Of a stretch of 64,000 bases of DNA, positions 55,730-64,000 are shown piece after piece. The stretch is from contig NC_064041.1 in the NCBI RefSeq assembly GCF_932526225.1, positions 13,639,451 through 13,703,450 of the forward strand. The letters are read 5' to 3'. Each line of letters starts with the position of its first letter. Position 1 is the first letter of the stretch. The notes under the pieces were generated by a model that was not told the origin of the DNA, ran no database searches, and worked only from the letters and a program-made list of their open reading frames with translations. The translations under genes were made by a program, and so were the position numbers. This DNA comes from Nematostella vectensis. Lineage: Eukaryota; Cnidaria; Anthozoa; Actiniaria; Edwardsiidae.

Positions 55730-58056
55730 ATGAATTTGAATGAATTTGGAGACGCAAGTCAAGAGGACGTCCATGAAGGTATTTTACAGTGACCTCCCTA
55801 ATGTTACACTTAATTTTCTTGACTTCAACTTCTAGCCTAAATGAACTTCTAGGTAACTTGAATAATTTGTTTATTGTCAAATATTTTGTTTAGTTCTACT
55901 AACCTGCTTTTTGTCTAAAGAATTATTGTACAGAGTAAAAATCTTTTGCAGAAAACTTCATCTCATACTCCAGCAAAGTTATGCACTAGTCATTTAAACC
56001 CCCACCCCCATGGTCCCGGGGAAGTGTGGGGTTAACGTGGGGGTTTAGAGCACTTTTGAACGAGAATCTATCCCAAGGGGGTGAGGGAATTGACAGTTTT
56101 TGACTCTAAGACTTATCCCCGACGTGGGGGTTTTGGACAAGTGAATAGTGTCACAAATATCATGTTAGTTTTTGGCTTGAGACTCTTTTTCTTCTGTAGC
56201 AAGCAATTCCATGTATCAGCGTGTGGCATGCTGCACGGCAACATTTGCAAAAACAAATATTAAAAAAAATAATGCCAGATGAAGATGATTTATTTTTCCA
56301 TCCTTTTTTGTAACTGTTATCTTCACAGTAATTGGTACAAATGTACTCGATGAAGTGTACTGGCTTTGAAAGATAAAAAAAGCTTATTTCAGATGACTTG
56401 TTGTCGGGCAGTTGCCTATAGTTTGCATCCCAAGGGGTAGGGGCGTTTAACTGCTGTTTTGTCCCGAGAGGGTGGGGGCTTTTCTTGGTTTTGTACAGGG
56501 TCAAAGTCTAACCCCCCACCCTTCCCCGGGACAGTGGGGGTGGGGTTTCAGTTGACTAGTGCATTATCTATTATAGACAAGATAAATAGTATTCTATCAT
56601 TTGTAACTGATTCGTTCAATGTTTTCTTATTCAGTTAGGCAAGTTATTCTTGGAAATCAGCTGTTACTAGAAATGGTCTGCCGCCCACTAGACCGACCTC
56701 ACCGTATCATATGCTATTGGCCCCATTTGGCTAATCATCTCATGGCACCACGTCTGCTGCAAGACCAACTACATGCCAGTTCTTCACACAGCCCGACAGA
56801 AAGACTGTGTCAACATCTGGCTGGCACAGAAATAAAATTAAGTGAGATCTGCACTGCACTTGAAAAAATAGGCCGTAATGATGTCAAACAGGTGATTGAG
56901 CATCATATAAAAGGTAAGTGTAATGAGCAAAAGTTGTAAAGCATGAGAATAATTTTCAACAGAAAACACACATACCCAGAACACACTCTTGTTAGCCATC
57001 TATTTGTTAACACGTAACACCTGTCGAGTTTAGTTATTTGACTAACATCCTTTTTTTTCTTAGATCGAGATTGCTACCTTGATGATGATTCTATCGAAAA
57101 AGTCTCATTTGAGGGAACATCCCTTTTTAAATTTATGGCTTCCAAACTAGATGCGAAGTATTGGGAAAACCTGGGGCGTGAACTAGGAGTCAAAAGTCAG
57201 AAATTGAAGCTGTTTGGTCAAAAGAATAATCCAAGTGCAGGATTGTTTGAGGTTCTTTTTGTGGAACAGCCTGAATTGAAGCTGGAGGATTTTTTTAAAC
57301 TGACGTGTCTAAAAGATCGTCAGGACATTCCACGATTATTTAAAAAATATAAATTGGGTAAGTAAAAACAAATATGTTACAATGAGCTACAATAGACCCA
57401 ATCGGCTAACAGTGTTTACATCTTGTTGCCACCCAGTTCAGATCATGTGATGATTCCTTCTGGTGTTTACGTTTGTACAACTCTTTCTAACTTGATTGAG
57501 TGGTAGAGTGTTTGTGAAAACGAGCAAAAGTTTCCACACAAAGGAATCATCACATTATTTGAATTGGGTGGCAATAAAATGTGCATGGTTAGACGATTGG
57601 GGTCGATGAAGTTTAAGCGTGAGACATTTTAACCCTTTACATGTTTTCTACCATAACAGATCTCAGAATTTAGCCTAACCAACTCTGTTTCTCCTTCTCT
57701 TACCCCTTGGTCTTTTTACAGGAGATGCTCTGAAATATGCCATAAATCATATGGCTGAACGAGATGAAGAATCGCTGGAAAAACTATATGCCGGCCTCAA
57801 CCTACAAAATCCTGTAACAAAGAATTGGGAAGATGTTGCGGTCGAGCTCGGGATAAGTGTGGAAGAGTATAGAGCTCTCGATCCCCAATCACCTAAAAGT
57901 CCAACACAGCAGTTACTGGAGTGGAAATGCAACAAAGATCCAAACTTTTCCGTAAAGGAACTTTGCGAGATGTTGGAAAAGATGAAAAGAAATGATCTCA
58001 GACAAGAAATCGCAAAACATCTGAAACAACACCATCTCTACCTGGGTTTGACATAG
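55730..58056 (+). CDS. Protein of three tandem death domains
   Basis: Exons 55730-55778, 56635-56913, 57064-57357 and 57722-58056 join in phase 1 throughout (GAAG/GTATTT, TTATTCAG, AAAAG/GTAAGT, TTTCTTAG, TTGG/GTAAGT, TTTTACAG), giving 318 aa. After 16 N-terminal residues, the death-fold domains are about 17-109, 110-207 and 208-312. Marks are W-x-x-L-A (WPHLANHL), WENLGRELG and WEDVAVELG, followed by SPT/NPS and the RND-type motif (GRNDV, DRQDI, KRNDL). The middle domain is the most diverged. No other domain or membrane segment. Exon 2 is 279 nt, exactly the length of the first death-domain exon of the divergent gene, in the same phase. I infer that the two genes arose from a common ancestor or by exon exchange and are co-expressed. 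Homotypic death-domain binding between the two products is plausible but unproven. Confidence 0.85.
55982..56563. mobile_element. MITE copy 2 in intron 1 of the plus-strand death-domain gene
   Basis: Inverted ends TGCACTAGTCATTTAAACCC and (right, complement) TGCACTAGTCAACTGAAACCC with TTA duplicated at 55979-55981 and 56564-56566. Same family and orientation as 54585-55069, about 100 bp longer. Confidence 0.85.
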
Positions 58057-58389
58057 ACAGGGGCGTAGCCAGGGGTTGGCACAGAGCCCCCCCCCCCCTT
58101 CTAGCAGCCAAAAATACAGTAAATGTATGAGACATTTTCTACAATACAGGAGAAAATGCCTTAAAGGGCCTATTGGGCCCCCTCCTGTTGAAAATCCTGG
58201 CTGATAGCAGAGTACCATTAAAATTATATTCTTATCATCACTTTAGCCTACTATTAACCAATGCATGTACTGGGTTTCTGGGCCACTGGTTATCCATAAC
58301 TCTAATACATAGTTTGTCTCTACGAGATTTCCATTTCTTTAGGTTAGCGACTTACAGGGCGGCCTCATAGCCCATGAATGAGTACAGAA

Positions 58390-58395
58390 AATAAA
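58390..58395 (+). terminator. Candidate polyadenylation signal of the plus-strand death-domain gene
   Basis: AATAAA about 335 nt past the stop codon, followed by further AATAAA-like A-rich sequence. Confidence 0.4.
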
Positions 58396-58754
58396 AAATA
58401 AATTTAAAAAAAATTACACAAAAAATGTATTTTTTATATGCACTAACATTCACATGGCTTCAGATACCAGGCTTCTTGTGTGCAACCTTGTATACAATAG
58501 GCTTTATTATGTAAAGGCTACTTTTGTAAGGGCTTTTTTTTATAGATTTCTTACCTTAGCTGAAATTTTTGTAGTAATATTAAGTGCCATCTTTGCAAGG
58601 ACGAATTTTCTTTTATAGGTTCTTTTATGTTTTATAGTTCTTAGGATATTTATAGAGATATAGATGATTAGGTCTGTCTTCTTTACGCAATGTAAAAAAT
58701 GGTTAGATTGTTTTTACATAAAAATCATGAATCATACAATAAAACAATACTGTC

Positions 58755-58760
58755 TTTATT
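58755..58760 (-). terminator. Candidate polyadenylation signal of the acyl-CoA synthetase gene
   Basis: Minus-strand AATAAA about 35 nt past the stop codon at 58794; a second one lies slightly downstream. Confidence 0.55.
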
Positions 58761-58793
58761 TTCTTGTTCAAGTTTCTGAACTTGCCGTCAGGC

Positions 58794-61700
58794 TTATTGT
58801 GAAAAAACACGTCTCTGAATTGCCCAGCGGTCAACTTTAAGCGATGGCGCATAAGGCATTTTCTCCAGATACACAAAGCGTTCAGGCTTCCAAAAGCTGA
58901 CACCAAACTCCTCATCCCACCACTCCGATAACCCTCCCAGCCTCGATTTCATGCCGGTGACGCATGCGCAGATTGTGTCATTACTATTGTCTCCGCCGAC
59001 AACAACTGCACGAGTGACGCCATCATGTCTTTCTAACATTTCCTCAATCTCTCGAGGGTAAAGCAACACCAGAACTTTATCAATGTCTCTTTTATCTGCA
59101 TTGGCCGCACGGGTCAATGGTTTCACTATGCTGAAGTGTAGTATTGTCGGTGTTGGCTGATGCAAAATGGACGCCTCTACCTCCTTGTAGACCACGTCAG
59201 TCAGCCGTCCCAGCAATTTGAGTTTTCCATACTCAGGAAAGTACCCAGAATCCCCTGTTCGTACCCAGCCCTCCGCGGTTATAGCCCGACTGCTCATATC
59301 AGTGTCGTCAATGTAACCTAGAAATGTCTTTACACCGCGCACAAGGATCTCTCCAGGTGTCCCCATGGCAACAATGTTGCCTACGTCATCCACGACCTTG
59401 ACCTCGACATCCGGGACAATACTCATCACGCCATACTGCTCTTCTCTCGTCTGATTGGTTACAATCTGGATTGACGTCATGAAAGTCTCCGTGGATGCGT
59501 AAAGATAAATAGCGCGTGTTTTCGGGTAAAGTTTTAGCAGGGATACGATCAGCTTGCGTGGTACAAATTGACCGCCGAAACCGAATGTAGTAATTCGGGG
59601 TAAAGGAAACTTCGCCACCAGGGAAGGTCTATTAACTAGATCTTCAACAAGGTTTAACGGCAAGGAGCAAGTCGCGCATCCTTCAGCTGCGATGACTGAT
59701 AACACCCATTCCAACCGGCCACACCCAAGGGTGTGAGGAACACTAACCACGCGGTACCCCCTTATCAAGGCCAACGCGAAGATAGGAAGGAAGCTAGACA
59801 CCGACATGGGCTTGTAGTTGAACAGTGCTAAGTTTCGTGGGCCTTGGGGACCCTGTGTATCCAGATTATGACCGTTAATTAACGCGTAAGAAGAGATCAC
59901 TGAGGCTTTACACGGTCCCGATGTACCGGAAGTCAAAACCACGAACATGGGGTCCTTGGCATCGTGATAGACATCGCTTGTCGTGAGTGATTTGCCCGTC
60001 TCAATAAGCCAATCATAGCTGTGTATGGCACAGCCGTGTACAGAAGGTTGGGTGCCTCTATAGACGATGGCGTGTAGGTGCGGGGCGAGCATGCGCAGAC
60101 CGTTCAAGAGCTTCATGTTTGTACCAATATCACAAAGAACACCTTTTATCCCCCATCTGAAAAACAAGCCCGTTAAATGTTTATAAACTCTGACCGGAAA
60201 ATTATTGGCCTCAGATGCGGCGGGATTTTATCGGCCTTTTATTGGCATAATATATGTCATACATTCTTTTGTAATCCACACACCTCTTCATCGTGCTGCA
60301 TTTATACTAATAAGTCCTTTCCTTCCTCTCTCTTGTTCATCCCCCTCCTCCCTCACATCTTCCCTCCATCTCCCTTCACCTTCCTGCTCTCTGTTCTCCC
60401 CCTCTTTCCTCCTTGCTCATCCTCTTGTCCTTCTCGTCTTCCCTCCATCTCCCTTTCACCTTCCTGCTCTCTGTTCTCCCCCTCTTTCCTCCTTGCTCAT
60501 CCTCCTTGTCCTTTTCATCTTCCCTCCATCTCCCTTCACCTTCCTGCTCTCTGTTCTCCCCCTCTTTCCTCCTTGCTCATCCTCTTGTCCTTCTCGTCTT
60601 CCCTCCATCTCCCTTCCACCTTCCTGCTCTCTGTTCTTCCCCTCTTTCCTCCTTGCTCATCCTCCTTGTCCTTCTTATCTTCCCTCCATCTCCCTTTCAC
60701 CTTCCTGCTCTCTGTTCTCCCCCTCTTTCCTCCTTGCTCATCCTCTTGTCCTTCTCATCTTCCCTCCATCTCCCTTCACCTTCCTGCTCTCTGTTCTCCC
60801 CCTCTTTCCTCCTTGCTCATCCTCCTTGTCCTTCTCGTCTTCCCTCCATCTCCCTTTCACCTTCCTGCTCTCTGTTCTCCCCCTCTTTCCTCCTTGCTCA
60901 TCCTCTTGTCCTTCTCATCTTCCCTCCATCTCCCTTCCACCCTCCTGCTCTCTGTTCTTCCCCTCTTTCCTCCTTGCTCATCCTCCTTGTCCTTCTTATC
61001 TTCCCTCCATCTCCCTTTCACCTTCCTGCTCTCTGTTCTCCCCCTCTTTCCTCCTTGCTCATCCTCCTTGTCCTTCTCATCTTCCCTCCATCTCCCTTCA
61101 CCTTCCTGCTCTACGTTCTCCCCCTCTTTTCTCCTTGCTCATACTCCTTGTACTTCTCATCTTTCCTCCATCTCCTTTTCACCTTCCTGCTATCTGTTCT
61201 CCCCCTCTTTCCTCCTTGCTCATCCTCCTTGTACTTCTCATCTTCCCTCCATCTCCCTTCCACCCTCCTGCTCTCTGTTCTCCCCCTCTTTCCTCCTTGC
61301 TCATCCTCTTGTCCTTCTTATCTTCCCTCCATCTCCCTTCCACCTTCCTGCTCTCTGTTCTCCCCCTCTTTCCTCCTTGCTCATCCTCCTTGTCCTTCTC
61401 ATCTTTCCTACATCTCCTTTTCAGCCTCCTACTCTCTGTTCTCCACCTTTTTCCTCCTTGCTCATCCTCCTTGTCCTTCTCATCTTTCCTCCATATCCCT
61501 TTCATCCTCCTGCTCTCTGTTCTCCCCCTCTTTCCTCCTTGCTCATCCTCTTGTCCTTCTCGTCTTCCCTCCATCTCCCTTCCACCCTCCTGCTCTCTGT
61601 TCTCCCCTCTCTTTCCTCCTTGCTCATCCTCCTTGTCCTTCTCATCTTCCCTCCATCTCCCTTCAACTTCCTGCTCTCTGTTCTCCCCCTCTTTCCTCCT

Positions 61701-63009
61701 TGCTCACCCTCCTTGTCCTTTTCATCTTCCCTCCATCTCCCTTCACCTCCCTGCAGGCGAGTACACAGGGGGGTGCGCGCGTATCCCCCTTTGGAAGCGA
61801 AAAAGTGGGTCATTTCTTTTTAAGGAATCTTCAAATACTTTGCTTTCATGTGATACATATGGCTATGCACGCCCCCCTTTTCTCCTCCTCTTTTCTCCTT
61901 GCTCATCCTCCTCGTCCTACTCATCTTCTCTCCATCTCCCTTCTCCTCCATCCTTTCTCCTCATTCTCTCCATGTTCTTTACCTCCCTCCTTATCTTTCT
62001 CCTTTCAATACTGTCCAGCACTTTCCCACATTGGCCATTTGTCTTTTGGAATGGCCATTTGTCAAGCACTAGTGACAAATGGCAAATTCTATGAATCAAT
62101 ACATAACAGATATTCAGCACTGCAAGTATCGAGGCCAAGAAGAGACATGGCTATAGTAAACGGTGTGAGTGGCGCAAATTGTGGAACGTTAGGGGGAGGG
62201 TGGTACCATGACCCAGCAGAGATAGGGTTCCATAAATCAATACATAACAGATACTCTGCAATGCTAGTATTCCTTCCTTCTCCTCCTTCTCATCTTTCCT
62301 CTATCTCCCTCCACTTCTTTCTCCCCTTTGATTCTGACTTTCTTTTCCCTCGTTATATCTGCCTTCCTTCTTCTTTCTTTTCCTCGCCTCCTCCATTTCC
62401 TTTCTTTCCTCCGTCCAGCCTCCCAATTTTCCCATCATCACATCTCAAACCAGCCTCGACACCAGTTACTCACTTCCGTAGCAACTCCGCCGTAAATCGG
62501 TCCAGCTCCCTACGTCCAGACGTCGACATAAGCACGGCGCATGCGCCGATTCGGCTAACCGCCATCATAGCCACGCAGTACTGCAGACCATTTGGCGCGA
62601 TAATCAACAAACGGTCAGCGGTACTGAAGCCCAGGTTTCGGAGACCAGCAGCAAGGTCACGTGACTGAGTTCTGTAAGTAGCATAGCTCAAGTTGTGACG
62701 ATGTTTGTTCTCGTCGTAGTGAACCAGGGCGTCGTCTGTCGGATGATTGGCAGCTTGCCAATCAAGTAAGTCGTGTAAAAGCCGGTTGTCTAGGAGTTGG
62801 GATCTCGGCTTATGGTAATAGCTTTGTCCAGCTGACATTGCGTCTGAAGTATTATTTGAAGAGAAGCAAGCACGTATTATGGTTCTTGATATAGCATCAT
62901 CTCTCAAAAAAGTATGCAAGAAAGGAGTGACAAAGAAATAATATCTAGCGCAGCTCCATAGGAACCTATAGGAATATAATATAAACAGGGTCTCATAAGT
63001 TAGGGGCAA
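58794..63009 (-). CDS. Acyl-CoA synthetase-like protein (ANL superfamily), two exons
   Basis: Exon 1 ends at 62474 and exon 2 is 60156-58794; the phase-2 join (CGGAA/GTGAGT; TTTTTCAG) is clean. The start is either the ATG at 62838 (575 aa) or the in-frame ATG at 63009 (632 aa). The longer N-terminus could be a targeting sequence. Family motifs: P-loop LTSGTSGPCK (about residue 196; the usual form is [ST]SGTTGxPK), the YxxTE motif as YASTETFMT, WVRTGDSGYF, the hinge GRLTD, and the C-terminal lysine region YAPSLKVDR. These enzymes activate a carboxylate with ATP to an acyl-adenylate and pass it to CoA; ACSF2-like enzymes are the nearest guess. Two oddities: an unusual P-loop and an in-frame insert of about 30 residues between the hinge and PREIEEML. 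It is convergent to the death-domain gene. Confidence 0.88.
60310..61755. repeat. ~80-bp pyrimidine-rich minisatellite, ~18 copies
   Basis: Units containing CTCATCCTCCTTGTCCTTCT, CATCTTCCCTCCATCTCCCT and GCTCTCTGTTCTCCCCCTCT repeat with period 79-82 bp across the acyl-CoA synthetase intron. The plus strand is almost pure C/T, so it lacks stop codons in all frames and yields three spurious frames of 548-751 codons. Confidence 0.95.
61756..62473. other. Rest of the acyl-CoA synthetase intron
   Basis: Pyrimidine-rich, with a two-copy direct repeat AATCAATACATAACAGATA at about 62094 and 62236. No gene. Confidence 0.5.
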
Positions 63010-64000
63010 TCAACTTCACCACATTCTTGTATCGGCGTTTCCCAGGATCAGGCAATTTTTAGACGCGATGATGAGCCAATCAGTTGACAAAGCGGAAAAC
63101 TGAACTGTCTCAGCTCTTCAGCTCAAGGGATCCAAAATGGCGGCGGGGAAAGCGCTTGCTTTCCTAAGTCTCCTAACTACATTGTCTTAATCATTTAAGT
63201 CCTACTAATGGTAGCCGACCTGGTATTCAAAGGTTTAAGAGAAACTGAAATGTAAATGACTTAAATTTTGAGGGGTTCTACTCGACTGCTATTTCGCGAC
63301 GTATAAAGTGCTACGCAATTGTGTAAATTGGATTGATGCTTAAGGGACAGAGTTTGTTTTCTTCATGACACTGTCCTTCAATTGAAATATGATGATTATA
63401 CTATTGAAATATTGAAATAGGGTCATATGATATGTAACTTACCGGATAGCTACAACCAAAGGAGTAGATCTTTTACCGTCAAACTAGCATTCGGTGCTCT
63501 AAGCATCTGCCGAAGCAATTAGAGTTGCCAACAAATGTATTTAAGAAGCCTACTGATGATATCTATGGTTCCTTTTTATGACATTTCAATTAAAATGTAA
63601 TCATCGTTCGACGCTCACATAATACCGCTCGCACGTGCTCGTATTCTATTACCTTTACCATAAAAATAGCCGGGTATGATAATCTAATTTGATCTAGTTA
63701 CGCTTCTGTGCAGACTGATCCATTTTTTGCTGTACATTGTCTCTTACTGATGCTACTTCGGTAATATTTTACTGTTCTGTCTTCGATCCTATAGTTCAAA
63801 CGTGTCATAGAAGTTGCGCGATGACTTCTAAAGGTGACATTTGCGTAGCTGTCAATTCACCCGCATTAGGCGGGTGTCAAAAGATTTTGGACCTCACCAC
63901 AACAAGCCTCATTGTTGCGAAAATTTTCGTTCATTCTTGGAATTCCCGCATTGGGTTTTTTCCACATTTACTGAATTTCACCCAATTTCACAAGATTTCT
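63010..64000. other. 5' flank of the acyl-CoA synthetase gene, no gene seen
   Basis: Unique-looking AT-rich sequence with no frame above 60 codons. AAAATGGCGGC at about 63135 is a YY1-like motif common near metazoan promoters, so the start of transcription may lie around 63.1 kb. Confidence 0.45.

Noticed and set aside
58061-58210. hAT-type MITE starting CAGGGGCGTAGCCAGGGG after the plus-strand death-domain gene
   Set aside because: The left end is typical, but no matching right end or 8-bp duplication was found, so it is at best a fragment.
60177-62668. Three plus-strand frames of 548-751 codons
   Set aside because: All three reading frames of the same C/T-rich minisatellite are open at once; the products are low-complexity Ser/Pro/Leu repeats. 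The region is the intron of a well-supported minus-strand gene.

Overview
The window looks like nuclear DNA of a metazoan, most likely a cnidarian of the sea-anemone type. The species is inferred, not proven. The grounds are compact multi-exon genes with GT-AG introns, cilium and meiosis genes, many small DNA-transposon derivatives, abundant minisatellites, a hammerhead-ribozyme repeat and multi-death-domain genes. Exon joins below were made by eye, checking splice consensus and codon phase; none has transcript support.

Left part (0.4-25.3 kb): a 12-exon TMEM237-like gene of the ciliary transition zone lies on the minus strand (443-11567). It is divergent to an intronless TOP3B (12229-14799, plus). 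MEI1, a meiotic double-strand-break factor (16338-21024, minus, two exons), converges on TOP3B. MEI1 is divergent to an unrecognised gene (21630-25341, plus, three exons) whose protein carries five copies of a short helical motif.

Middle (25.4-48.2 kb): an ASTE1-like XPG/FEN-family nuclease gene (26819-36684, minus) is split by a 7.9-12 kb repeat-filled first intron. That intron holds two minisatellites, a LINE fragment and a 5.5-kb inverted-repeat-bounded segment containing a decayed Ty3/gypsy element. Immediately upstream of ASTE1 lies a 3.7-kb element with ~580-bp terminal inverted repeats and 7-bp target duplications. It is followed by a hammerhead ribozyme, a 2.8-kb nest of inverted and tandem repeats, a solo end of the same TIR family, small MITEs and an 18-copy 53-bp satellite.

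Right part (48.2-64 kb): two divergent genes share a promoter region near 55.4-55.73 kb. The minus-strand gene encodes a disordered N-terminus plus four death domains; the plus-strand gene encodes three death domains. Nearly every death domain is one symmetrical phase-1 exon. This paired tandem-death-domain locus is my best candidate for an undescribed system, plausibly an adaptor or scaffold pair in innate immune or apoptotic signalling. The window ends with an ANL-superfamily acyl-CoA synthetase gene (58794-63009, minus) whose intron is filled by an ~80-bp pyrimidine-rich minisatellite.

The left half is enriched for genes of DNA breaks and topology (TOP3B, MEI1, ASTE1). I read this as possibly coincidental linkage.
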